NCBI GenBank assembly: GCA_013349725.1
Contig: DUZB01000250.1
Span: forward strand, 1 to 7,886
Source: Deltaproteobacteria bacterium
GTDB lineage: Bacteria > Desulfobacterota > DSM-4660 > Desulfatiglandales > Desulfatiglandaceae
Reading direction: 5' to 3'
DNA length: 7,886 nucleotides
Positions 1 through 7,035 of this stretch are shown piece by piece; position 1 is the first letter of the stretch, and every line of letters begins with the position of its first letter. The notes beneath the pieces are model-generated. The model had not been told where the DNA came from. It did not search any database and saw only the letters and a program-made list of their open reading frames with translations. The position numbers were made by a program, and so were the translations under genes.

Positions 1-99
1 AGTGAGCCCCAGGTCCTCCCGCAGAAGGTCCACCACCCGCCGGTCCGGGGCTGCTTCGATCTCTCTTTCTTCCCCGTTCAGTACAAAACGAATCATCAT
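1..99 (-). CDS. Probable [2Fe-2S] small subunit of the molybdenum hydroxylase, 3' end outside window
   Basis: Thirty-three codons are visible from the ATG at 99 to the left edge, too short to appear as a full ORF. They begin MMIRFVLNGEEREIEAAPD and continue to VVDLLREDLGLT. This matches the start of ferredoxin-like small subunits of the xanthine dehydrogenase family: a first beta strand with NG turn, then the LLRxxLGLTG helix that precedes the first cysteine cluster. The cysteine motifs themselves would lie beyond the edge, so the cluster ligands cannot be seen. Position directly downstream of the large subunit supports the call. Family members are about 150-170 residues, so most of the protein is missing here. 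A second ATG at 96 is an equally possible start. Confidence 0.8.
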   Translation of the reverse strand, partial: MMIRFVLNGEEREIEAAPDRRVVDLLREDLGLT

Positions 100-106
100 G
101 TTTGAT

Positions 107-111
107 TCCCC
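107..111 (-). promoter_or_regulatory. Ribosome binding site of the [2Fe-2S] subunit gene
   Basis: The minus strand reads GGGGA, 7 nt before the ATG at 99 and 10 nt before a second tandem ATG at 96. Spacing favours the first ATG slightly. The 50-nt gap between the two hydroxylase genes (100-149) is purine-rich on the minus strand and shows no clear promoter or hairpin. Confidence 0.5.
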
Positions 112-149
112 ATAATCCTGCAACTCTGACCCTCTAAACCTCTCACCTT

Positions 150-2501
150 CTACCCCTCCCAATGTTCCATACCCTTAAGTACCCGCTCCGGCGTCAGGGG
201 CCAGCAGGCAAGGCGCACCCCCACGGCGTCCGCCACCGCATTGGCAATGGCCGGAACAGGTCCGCTCGTACCTATCTCTCCTACGCCCTTGAGTCCAAAG
301 GGTCCGGTGGTTTCGTGGGTCTGGACCGCCTCCACAACCATATCCGGCACGTCCATGGACGTGGGGAGGATATAGGCAGCCAGGTTCCGGGTCTCCACCT
401 GCCCGTCCCGCACCTTGAAGTCCTCCATAAGGGCATATCCGAGACCCTGGGCCACGCCCCCGTGGATCTGCTGTTCATACACCTGTGGGTTGATCACCCG
501 GCCGCAGTCGCTGATGGAAAGGTAATGCCGAACATCCACCGTACCGGTCAGTTCATCCACCTCCACACAGGCCAGATGGGCCGCATAGGAGAAGACCGCG
601 TGTCCCAGTCCGTGGATGCGGACCTCCTCGGGAACCGCAATCCGATCCGGGGCAGTGGGGGCCCGAAAGCGATGGGTAACGGTCCTTTCCGATTCGGTCA
701 GGAAAGAGGCCAGACCGGCAAGGGGAATTTCGCGGCCGGAAATGAGGTGCCTTACCATTCCGGGACCCAGTGCCATTTCCTCCAAAGACCCAGCCATGAG
801 AAAGTCCGTGGCCTTTTCCAGCAACCGTCGTTTCAAGGATTCGCAGGCTCCTATGAGCGCATTTCCAAAGGTGTAAGTACAACGGCTGGCAGCGGCCGAA
901 CCCGAGGGAAGGGTCCTCTCTGTATCCGGCAGGACCAGTTCAAGGACGTCAGGGGTCTGGGCAAGGATGCTTCCTGCGATATGGAGGCATGTAGCGGCAT
1001 TCCCCTGGCCCATGTCCACCACTCCGGAATAGATCCGTATCCTTCCTTCTCTGGTCAGACTCAATTTCGCGTTGGCCACGTCCGGGACCACCGGACCATA
1101 GCCCTGGCCATGCATGAGGGCCGCCGTCCCTACGCCCCGGCGTTTGAAAGGTCCTGCCCCCGCCTTCCACTTCTCCCGTTCGAGATACAGGGAATGGTTT
1201 CTAAGAATCATCAGGCACTCCTCCATTCCGATGGAATGCTGAAGAACAACACCGATGGGCGTCCGGTCCCCTTTGTGAAGGGCGTTCCTGAGGCGAATTT
1301 CGATGGGGTCCATGTCCAGTTTTCGGGCCAGAAGGTCCATCATCTGTTCCATTGCCCCTGCCACCTGGGCGACGCCAAAAGCCCGAAAGGCCCCGCCGAT
1401 GGGGTTGTTGGTATAGACGCACCGGGCGGTCAGGGAGGTGTTGGGGATGCGATAGGGCCCCCCCGCATGCTCCAGGGCCAGGGTCATAACAACGCCGCCC
1501 AGGTGATCGTAGGGACCCGTATCCAGGATCATGCGCACCTGAAGGGCTTTGAGGATGCCGTCTTTCGTCGCTCCCAGGCGGTAGTGGAGGCGGGCCGGGT
1601 GACGTTTGGTCCCGGCCTTAAAAGACTCCTCCCGATCCCAGGCCATCTTGACCGGACGGCCCCCCGCGTGCAGGGCCGCCAGCCCCAGGAGGGTCTGGAC
1701 CGTAATGCCGTCCTTGCCTCCAAAGGCGCCACCCGGAAAAGGTGCAACCACCCGGACCTGTTGAATATCAAGACCCAGGGCCTCCGCCACCTCGGAACGG
1801 TCCCGGAACGGAGTCTGGGTAGAGGCGACGATAACCAGGGTCCCGTCCTGCTCCATGCGTGCCCAGCCCACCTCGGTTTCCAGGTAAGCATGTTCCTGCC
1901 AGGGGGACTGAAAATCAGCGTTCACCTCCACAGGGCATTCGGAAAACCCCTCCAGACCTTCTCCAGTCTCAAGATCAGCCTTCAGGAGTAGATTGCCACT
2001 GGGATGGTCCTCATGGAGAATGGGGGCATGGGGCTTCAAGGCCTCTTCCGGGTCAAAAATGGCCGGAAGGGGTTCCAGATCCAGAACCACTTGCCCCAAC
2101 GCCCTTTTCAGGGTTTCCCGATCCTCGGCCAGGACCAGGGCCACGGCGTCTCCGGCATGGCGCACCCGGTCGTCCACCAGGACAGGCTGGTCTTTTCTGA
2201 CCACCCCCTGCCGGTTCGTTCCTTTCACATCCTCATGGGTCAGGACCGCCAGCACTCCGGGCATGCCACGAGCCTCCTCCACTTGAATACCCTTTACCCG
2301 CGCATGAGGCATCCCGGCACGCCTTGCTCCGGCCCAGACCATGTCCGGCCCGTAATAATCCGCCGCGTATTTCTCAGTGCCGGTGACCTTGGCCCAGGCA
2401 TCGGCCCTGGGAAAGGATGTCCCCACCTCAGGGACCCCGTGTCCCGGTCCGTCCCATTCCCTGGCTCTTGTCAGATACGGGTCATCATGTCTTTTGTCCA
2501 T
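150..2501 (-). CDS. Xanthine dehydrogenase-family molybdopterin-binding (large) subunit
   Basis: This is the molybdenum-cofactor subunit of a molybdenum hydroxylase, an enzyme class that usually hydroxylates N-heterocycles, purines or aldehydes with electrons passed through [2Fe-2S] and FAD partners. It is a complete 783-residue chain. The N-terminal a/b hammerhead domain runs from about 30 (PRADAWAKVTGTEKYAADY) to 150. The cofactor-binding domains show GGAFGGKD (257-264), GGAFRAFG (369-376), VVDMGQGNAATC (494-505), GGVAQGLGYAL (681-691) and the catalytic glutamate Glu742 in KGVGEIGTSGP. Arg373 sits where bovine xanthine oxidase has Arg880, but Asp264 occupies the place of its Glu802, so xanthine should not be assumed as substrate. 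The start at 2501 has AAGG about 9 nt upstream. The gene lies 39 nt after the aminotransferase and is followed by a probable [2Fe-2S] subunit. No FAD subunit is seen between them. Confidence 0.92.
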   Translation of the reverse strand: MDKRHDDPYLTRAREWDGPGHGVPEVGTSFPRADAWAKVTGTEKYAADYYGPDMVWAGARRAGMPHARVKGIQVEEARGMPGVLAVLTHEDVKGTNRQGVVRKDQPVLVDDRVRHAGDAVALVLAEDRETLKRALGQVVLDLEPLPAIFDPEEALKPHAPILHEDHPSGNLLLKADLETGEGLEGFSECPVEVNADFQSPWQEHAYLETEVGWARMEQDGTLVIVASTQTPFRDRSEVAEALGLDIQQVRVVAPFPGGAFGGKDGITVQTLLGLAALHAGGRPVKMAWDREESFKAGTKRHPARLHYRLGATKDGILKALQVRMILDTGPYDHLGGVVMTLALEHAGGPYRIPNTSLTARCVYTNNPIGGAFRAFGVAQVAGAMEQMMDLLARKLDMDPIEIRLRNALHKGDRTPIGVVLQHSIGMEECLMILRNHSLYLEREKWKAGAGPFKRRGVGTAALMHGQGYGPVVPDVANAKLSLTREGRIRIYSGVVDMGQGNAATCLHIAGSILAQTPDVLELVLPDTERTLPSGSAAASRCTYTFGNALIGACESLKRRLLEKATDFLMAGSLEEMALGPGMVRHLISGREIPLAGLASFLTESERTVTHRFRAPTAPDRIAVPEEVRIHGLGHAVFSYAAHLACVEVDELTGTVDVRHYLSISDCGRVINPQVYEQQIHGGVAQGLGYALMEDFKVRDGQVETRNLAAYILPTSMDVPDMVVEAVQTHETTGPFGLKGVGEIGTSGPVPAIANAVADAVGVRLACWPLTPERVLKGMEHWEG

Positions 2502-2523
2502 ATCGATCCGCCTTCAGAGGTGC

Positions 2524-2564
2524 AAAAAGTAGAGTAGCCCTCAGGTCAGGATTACCCTGAGGGC
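2524..2564 (-). terminator. Stem-loop over the aminotransferase stop codon, followed by a T-tract (possible terminator or attenuator)
   Basis: The minus strand contains GCCCTCAGG, a 10-nt loop, then CCTGAGGGC: a perfect 9-bp GC-rich inverted repeat (arms at 2556-2564 and 2537-2545). The TGA stop of the aminotransferase (2543..2541) lies inside the 3' arm. TACTCTAC and then five Ts (2528..2524) follow. The T-tract is short and starts 8 nt after the stem, so it fits a weak intrinsic terminator or attenuator rather than a strong one. It could separate the polyamine/aminotransferase genes from the molybdenum hydroxylase genes, or protect a processed 3' end. Confidence 0.45.
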
Positions 2565-3650
2565 CGTGACCAGGGCTTCCATGGCCTCCATGGAAGAAAT
2601 GGTAATCCGGATATAGTTGGGGAAACGGAACGCGGTCATGGTTCGCACCATGACACCCCGAGTCATCAGCTTCCGATAGGCCAGCGTATCGCTGAACGGA
2701 AGCCTGACCATGAGAAAATTCCCTTCCCCGGAAATAAAAGGGAGCCCCAGCTCCTCCAGCTCTCGGTGCAGATAGTCCTTTCCCTCGCGGACCATAAGCC
2801 TGGTGCTCAGGATGTGATCCTCGGCCGGCAGAGCGGCCAGGGCCGCCTCCTGGGCCAAACGGTTAACCGAATAGACGATGCAGGTCCGGCGGATGGCGTC
2901 AACCACCTCGGTGGCGCCGGCCAGATAGCCGATTCGAAGACCGGCCAGGGCGTACATTTTGGAAAAGGTGCGGAAGACCACCAGATTGGGGTAGGTTTCC
3001 ATGAGGGACATGCAGTTCGGGTAATCCCGGGCCTCCACGAATTCGGCGTAGGCCTCGTCCACCACCACCACGGCCCTGCCGGCGACCCTGTCCAGAAAAC
3101 CGCACAGGCGTGTTCTGTCCCAGTACGTCCCGGTAGGGTTGTTGGGATTGCACAAAAACAGGATCTTGGTCCGCTCATCCATTCGGGCCAACATGGCTTC
3201 ATCGTCAAAGGCAAAGTCCCTGAGTGGTGTCAGCCGAGCCTCCAGTCCGGAAAACCGGGCCACCCATTCATACACGGCAAAGGTTTTATCTGCGGTAACG
3301 ATGTTGTCCCCCTGTTCACAGAAAGCCTTGATCACGAATGCAATGACCTCATTGGCCCCGTTTCCCACCAGAAACTGCTCAGGTTCCCTGTTGAACTTTC
3401 GGGCCAGGGCATGGCGCAGGTAAAAGGCGTCTCCGCTGGGATAGAGGGCAGCCGCTTTCGGGGGGAAACCCCGCAGGACCTCTTGGGCCTCGGGCGGAGG
3501 TCCCAGAGCGTTTTCATTGTTGTTGAGGCGAAAGAGTCTGGAGCACCCGTACATCTTCATGAGTTCAGGGTCCGGCCTGCTGGGCACATAGGCCTCGAAG
3601 GTCTGAATATGCCGGGGCAACAGTTTCTGGGGGGAGAATAAGGAGATCAT
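2541..3650 (-). CDS. HisC-like PLP aminotransferase (class I/II fold)
   Basis: This is a 369-residue fold-type I aminotransferase most like histidinol-phosphate aminotransferase. Visible landmarks are LNNNENALGPPP (42-53), YPSGD (70-74), GNGANEVI (97-103), the CNPNNPTGT PLP-site loop (167-175), DEAYAEF (198-204), the PLP lysine Lys231 in FRTFSKMYALAGLRIGY, and a C-terminal carboxylate-binding arginine, probably Arg348 in YIRIT. All catalytic elements appear intact. Its ATG overlaps the stop of the upstream multidomain gene by 4 nt (3650..3647), so the two are translationally coupled. No other his gene is near, and the family contains enzymes acting on imidazole, aromatic and other amino acids, so histidine biosynthesis is only one option. 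With the polyamine neighbours, an amino group transfer on a polyamine-related or amino acid substrate is possible but unproven. The fold assignment is firm; the substrate is not. Confidence 0.88.
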   Translation of the reverse strand: MISLFSPQKLLPRHIQTFEAYVPSRPDPELMKMYGCSRLFRLNNNENALGPPPEAQEVLRGFPPKAAALYPSGDAFYLRHALARKFNREPEQFLVGNGANEVIAFVIKAFCEQGDNIVTADKTFAVYEWVARFSGLEARLTPLRDFAFDDEAMLARMDERTKILFLCNPNNPTGTYWDRTRLCGFLDRVAGRAVVVVDEAYAEFVEARDYPNCMSLMETYPNLVVFRTFSKMYALAGLRIGYLAGATEVVDAIRRTCIVYSVNRLAQEAALAALPAEDHILSTRLMVREGKDYLHRELEELGLPFISGEGNFLMVRLPFSDTLAYRKLMTRGVMVRTMTAFRFPNYIRITISSMEAMEALVTALRVILT

Positions 3651-4960
3651 GCCTCGCTTTGCACCCTTCGTTGAAACACCACAAGGTCTCCTTTGCCGCC
3701 GTATGGGATGAGGAGTCTGGGTTCAAAAGCGTTTTTGAGAAGGCCCTGTGTAAAATGGGCCTGCCAGGCGTTTTTCAAGTCCATTTCAAAAAATATGGAG
3801 GAAAAGCCTTCTTTCTCCAGCAGCCGAACATGGTCTGCCAGCACCGTTGCAGCATACTCGCCGTAAACAAGCGGCCGGAGAACCGCCCAATGCCCAAACC
3901 TGTTCATCTCCGCGGAAAGCACCGAAAAGGAGGACTTCTTTTCCCCCTCCACAGTCACCCATTGTATCTCCCGCGGCAATACGAATTTTTTGTACTGGGA
4001 CTCAAGGAATGGGGCCAGATCCGGGTGAGCCCAAACAGCGATTCCCTTGTCCTCTCTCAAATGCCGGTAGGAGGTCTCCACGTCAACTCGCGTCCCATCC
4101 CCCCTGGAAAAGGTCAGTACGCCGAGAGATTCGAAATATCCAGTGGGGAGACCGGTGCCCGAATACCGGTTGATCAACCCCGCCGCCCCGGACCTGGCGA
4201 TCTCCTCCATACAGTGATTCAGCAAGGCAACGGCCATTTCCGGGTCCGATTCGGAATGAAAGATATAGGGCCCAATGCATTCCACACCTTCCGGCACATC
4301 CCGGCTCCAGAAAAGGGCGCCCCCGATATGTCCGGCCTTATCCATGGCCAGGGCGGCATCCAACTCCCCTGAGGCAAAAATATCCGCCACTTTTCCCGGA
4401 AAATCAACTTCAGGCGGATTAAACCGATCCCTGCAATACTGCCTGATCATTCGAACAGCGGCCTTGATTTCTTCCCCATCGGGTCGGCATATGAAAAAGC
4501 GGGAAAGGGGCATGGACACCGGCGGCTCCAGATCGCCTATCTCCGGATAGGCCTTATCTTTCACGAATGTCAGAAGAAGACGCTTTCCCACGTATTGCAG
4601 GTTAAAGCGATCCACCAGACGGGCGGCGATGAGAAGACCCGCCTCCTGGGTACTTGCCTCATCCTCAAAGGAAGGGATGGCCGTGAGATTGAAGGCCTTC
4701 ATCTGAAAACCTTCGGCTTCAAAAAGAAAATCCGTCGCCGTGCAGTAGGCGTTGGAACGGCACCGGATTTCCAATTCCGTTTCCGGGTTGGAAATATGGC
4801 AGAGATAAAGGAATACCTCTTCTGTAGCCAGGGCCAGGGTCAGGGCCTCCTTTTTCCCCAGCCCGAATGTCAGAGCAGTCTTTTCTACAAAACCGGTGGC
4901 CACGGGCAAGAGAACATCATAGGCCTTCAATGTCAACTGAACAGTCAATCGGGGTTCCAT
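3647..4960 (-). CDS. Unrecognised multidomain protein: degenerate RsbW-like ATPase fold plus GNAT-like region(s)
   Basis: I do not recognise this 437-residue protein as a named family. Residues about 6-134 resemble an RsbW/SpoIIAB-type histidine kinase-like ATPase: a TLALATEEVFLYLCH helix matches the usual N-box helix in pattern, and EAGLLIAARLVDRF matches the G2/last-helix region. The N-box asparagine position appears to be Leu51, and no DxGxG motif is seen, so ATP binding may be lost. Residues about 153-288 look GNAT-like (IGGALFW strand, GPYIFHS strand, helix, then GLPTGYFESLGV), but the acetyl-CoA loop QxxGxG is not evident. Residues about 305-433 end in a similar pattern (HWAVLRPLVYG, long helix, IFFEMDL, LLKNAFEPRLL) and may be a second GNAT-like half. 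No signal peptide or membrane segment is seen. The start at 4960 was chosen over 4966 by ribosome binding site spacing. It lies 42 nt after speB, and its stop overlaps the aminotransferase start (ATGA). The ORF is certain as a gene; the domain calls are moderate and the function is unknown. Confidence 0.75.
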   Translation of the reverse strand: MEPRLTVQLTLKAYDVLLPVATGFVEKTALTFGLGKKEALTLALATEEVFLYLCHISNPETELEIRCRSNAYCTATDFLFEAEGFQMKAFNLTAIPSFEDEASTQEAGLLIAARLVDRFNLQYVGKRLLLTFVKDKAYPEIGDLEPPVSMPLSRFFICRPDGEEIKAAVRMIRQYCRDRFNPPEVDFPGKVADIFASGELDAALAMDKAGHIGGALFWSRDVPEGVECIGPYIFHSESDPEMAVALLNHCMEEIARSGAAGLINRYSGTGLPTGYFESLGVLTFSRGDGTRVDVETSYRHLREDKGIAVWAHPDLAPFLESQYKKFVLPREIQWVTVEGEKKSSFSVLSAEMNRFGHWAVLRPLVYGEYAATVLADHVRLLEKEGFSSIFFEMDLKNAWQAHFTQGLLKNAFEPRLLIPYGGKGDLVVFQRRVQSEA

Positions 4961-4968
4961 TCTCATGA

Positions 4969-4975
4969 CCTCTTT
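4969..4975 (-). promoter_or_regulatory. Ribosome binding site that decides the start of the RsbW/GNAT-like gene
   Basis: The minus strand reads AAAGAGG here. It lies only 2 nt from the first ATG (4966) but 8 nt from the second in-frame ATG (4960). Normal Shine-Dalgarno spacing therefore favours the second Met as the true start. Confidence 0.6.
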
Positions 4976-4976
4976 A

Positions 4977-4997
4977 CAGGATAGTATCTATGCCCTG
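4977..4997 (-). promoter_or_regulatory. Intercistronic stem-loop just upstream of a ribosome binding site
   Basis: In the gap after speB, the minus strand can fold as CAGG / GC bulge / ATAG, loop ATA, CTAT / CCTG: eight base pairs with a 2-nt bulge. One base separates it from the AAAGAGG ribosome binding site of the next gene. It has no following T-tract, so it is not a classical terminator. It could tune translation or mRNA stability, but a structure this small could be chance. Confidence 0.3.
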
Positions 4998-5002
4998 GAA
5001 TC

Positions 5003-5881
5003 TCAGTCGGCACTTTCCCGGTTGCGCACAATCATCCCCATCAGGTTGTAGATGAGTCGGGCGATCGTGAAGTCCGGAGCGTGGAAGCCGGCGAAGGGGG
5101 CGAATTCCACCACGTCAAAACCTATCACGTTTCTTCCGGCTATCACCCCTTCCAGGATCTGCATCATCTGGTGCCAGAAAAGGCCGCCGGGCTCAGGCGT
5201 TCCGGTAGATGGCATAAGGGAAGGATCCAAGGCGTCCACATCTATGGTCAGGTATAGATTGTCTGGAAAATCTTCGGGTAGAATGGAATCGGGAATACCC
5301 TTCCGGAAGATATCCATCGCATCCAGCCTGCCGATCCCCAAGTCCCGGCGAAAGACCTCTTCTTCGAAGGACAGGCTGCGAACCCCGATTTGAAACAGGG
5401 AAAAACCTTTCTCCAGCACGCGGTGCATGGCACAGGCGTGACTGTGGATGGTCCCTTCATACTCCTGCCGCAGGTCCGCGTGCGCGTCAAACTGCACGAC
5501 GCCCACCTGCTTGGACAGGGACTCAAATCCGCACACGGCCCCCGCCGTTATCGTATGCTCGCCTCCGAGCGTGACCGGAATCTTTTCCTTATTATAAATT
5601 TCTCCCACAAGGCGGCCAAGGCGGGAGAGGACCATATCGGGAGGGCCTTCACAGTCCAGGGCGGGCCAGGTATAAATCCCTTTCTCGGCCGGAATACTGA
5701 ACCCATCATAGAGTTCCAGTTGCTGGGACGCCCTCAGAATAGCGTCCGGACCGCCACAGGTTCCTTTTCCATAACTGACGCTTTTTTCATAAGGAACGGG
5801 GATCACATGGAAAAATGCATCCTCGGGGTTTGTTTCTCCCAGTTCGGAAGCTAAAAAAGAGGGGACCCGCTGTAGGCTCAT
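5003..5881 (-). CDS. speB: Agmatinase (ureohydrolase family)
   Basis: This binuclear manganese enzyme would hydrolyse agmatine to putrescine and urea. It has 292 residues, typical for agmatinase. All six metal-ligand positions are visible: His109 in GGEHT, Asp132, His134 and Asp136 in FDAHADLR, and Asp214 and Asp216 in TIDVDALDPS. GTPEPGG (227-233) and the late DVVEFAP (256-262) are also family hallmarks. The start codon overlaps the nspC stop as ATGA (5881..5878), so it is translationally coupled, with an AGG-type ribosome binding site a few bases upstream. Related ureohydrolases such as guanidinobutyrase share these motifs. The placement directly after the carboxyspermidine genes argues for agmatine as substrate, because putrescine is the diamine the upstream synthase would consume. 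No truncation or missing residue was noticed. Confidence 0.92.
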   Translation of the reverse strand: MSLQRVPSFLASELGETNPEDAFFHVIPVPYEKSVSYGKGTCGGPDAILRASQQLELYDGFSIPAEKGIYTWPALDCEGPPDMVLSRLGRLVGEIYNKEKIPVTLGGEHTITAGAVCGFESLSKQVGVVQFDAHADLRQEYEGTIHSHACAMHRVLEKGFSLFQIGVRSLSFEEEVFRRDLGIGRLDAMDIFRKGIPDSILPEDFPDNLYLTIDVDALDPSLMPSTGTPEPGGLFWHQMMQILEGVIAGRNVIGFDVVEFAPFAGFHAPDFTIARLIYNLMGMIVRNRESAD

Positions 5882-7035
5882 GACAACCTGCCCTTGTAGT
5901 CTTCGTATCCAAATTCCCGAATCACATCAAATTGGTCGGTATCGCTGTCATACAGGGCGATGGACGGAAGTTGAACCCCATTGAACGTGGTGGTCTTGAC
6001 CATGGAATAGTGGGCCATATCCAGAAAAACAATTTTTTGGCCCACTTGAAGCGGCGCATCAAAAGAATACTCACCCACCACATCCCCGGCCAGACAGGAT
6101 ACCCCGCCCAGACGGCAGGTATACGGTTTTTCCCCGGGCAACGCGGCGCCGACAATATCCGGTCTATAGGGCATCTCCAACACATCCGGCATATGGGTGG
6201 GCACACTGATGTCCAGGATGGCAATGGGCAGGTCGTTCTGAACCACATCCAGGACCGAAGCCACCAAGAACCCTGCGTTCAGGGCAACCGCTTCTCCCGG
6301 CTCCAGATAGACCTGCAGCGGGTACCGGGCCTTGAAATCCAGGATACAGCGGCACAGAAGATCCACATCATAATCCGCCCTGGTAATGTGGTGGCCTCCC
6401 CCGAAGTTCACCCATTTCATGGCCGGGAGGAATTCCCCGAATTTCCGCTCAAAAGCGGCCAGGGTGCGAACCAGGGCATCGGCGTTATGTTCGCAGAGGG
6501 TATGAAAATGAAGACCGGTAATCCCGTCAAGGTCGTCCCCCTCAAAATGTCTGCGAAGAACCCCCAACCGGGATCCGGGGGCACAGGGATCGTAAAGGCG
6601 GACCTTCCCTTCAGAGTGCTCCGGGTTGACCCTTATCCCGCAGGCCAGGGGCCTTTCAGCGGCCTCTATGACCGGTTTGAAACGCCGCCACTGGGAAAAA
6701 GAATTGAACACGATCACATCCGAGAAGCGCAGCAGCGTCTCCATGTCCCTTCGGCTGTAGGCGGCGGCAAACGTATGCACTTCCCCCTGGAACTCTTCCC
6801 TTCCCAGACGGGCTTCGTGGGGGGAACTCGCGCACACGCCCCGAAGGGTTTTCCTAAGGAGCGGAAAAACGGAGAACATGGCAAAACCCTTCAAAGCCAG
6901 GAGGATTCTGCATCCCGTCCTTTCCTGAACAAGCTGAAGAATTTCCAGGTTTCTTCGAAGAGCGCCCTGATCCACCACGAAACAGGGGGACGAAACCCTG
7001 TCCAGATCCAACCCTAAAGGATAACTTCGGTCCAT
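5878..7035 (-). CDS. nspC: Carboxynorspermidine/carboxyspermidine decarboxylase
   Basis: This is a PLP-dependent, alanine racemase-fold (type III) decarboxylase that converts carboxynorspermidine or carboxyspermidine to the polyamine. From the ATG at 7035 it is 385 residues, a normal family length. The PLP lysine is Lys49 in LALKGFAMF. Other landmarks are HFHT (176-179), the phosphate-binding FGGGHH (211-216), EPGEA (245-249), the DISVPTHMPDV segment (275-285) and the catalytic cysteine Cys314 in SCLAGD. An in-frame ATG at 7116 would add 27 residues, but that stretch is shadow sequence inside the upstream gene and the family-like sequence begins only after Met at 7035. The chosen start overlaps the synthase gene by 22 nt and has no good Shine-Dalgarno sequence, so it probably depends on translational coupling. 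Its stop overlaps the agmatinase start. Identity is firm; the preferred substrate (spermidine or norspermidine precursor) is not shown by sequence. Confidence 0.95.
   Translation of the reverse strand: MDRSYPLGLDLDRVSSPCFVVDQGALRRNLEILQLVQERTGCRILLALKGFAMFSVFPLLRKTLRGVCASSPHEARLGREEFQGEVHTFAAAYSRRDMETLLRFSDVIVFNSFSQWRRFKPVIEAAERPLACGIRVNPEHSEGKVRLYDPCAPGSRLGVLRRHFEGDDLDGITGLHFHTLCEHNADALVRTLAAFERKFGEFLPAMKWVNFGGGHHITRADYDVDLLCRCILDFKARYPLQVYLEPGEAVALNAGFLVASVLDVVQNDLPIAILDISVPTHMPDVLEMPYRPDIVGAALPGEKPYTCRLGGVSCLAGDVVGEYSFDAPLQVGQKIVFLDMAHYSMVKTTTFNGVQLPSIALYDSDTDQFDVIREFGYEDYKGRLS

Noticed and set aside
100..113. Five-codon upstream ORF (ATG at 113) whose stop overlaps the [2Fe-2S] subunit start
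   Set aside because: It has no ribosome binding site of its own that stands out, and the same bases serve as the Shine-Dalgarno region of the real gene.
162..1991. Open reading frame of 609 codons on the plus strand, opposite the hydroxylase large subunit
   Set aside because: It is antisense to a clear, motif-complete gene; its translation shows no recognisable domain and looks like a codon-bias shadow. Long antisense frames are common opposite GC-rich genes.
2541..3650. Naming the aminotransferase hisC and assigning it to histidine biosynthesis
   Set aside because: The motifs fit HisC-like enzymes broadly, but there are no his neighbours and the context is polyamine metabolism, so a gene symbol would overstate the evidence.
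3647..4966. Calling the unknown protein an anti-sigma factor kinase (RsbW)
   Set aside because: The N-box asparagine and DxGxG motif are not seen, most of the protein is a different region, and no anti-anti-sigma or sigma factor gene is nearby.
4967..5002. Internal promoter between speB and the unknown gene
   Set aside because: The 36-nt gap has no convincing -35/-10 pair and is taken up by a small hairpin and the ribosome binding site.
5932..7017. Open reading frame of 361 codons on the plus strand, opposite nspC
   Set aside because: It mirrors the full nspC coding region, has no recognisable motif and no separate support.
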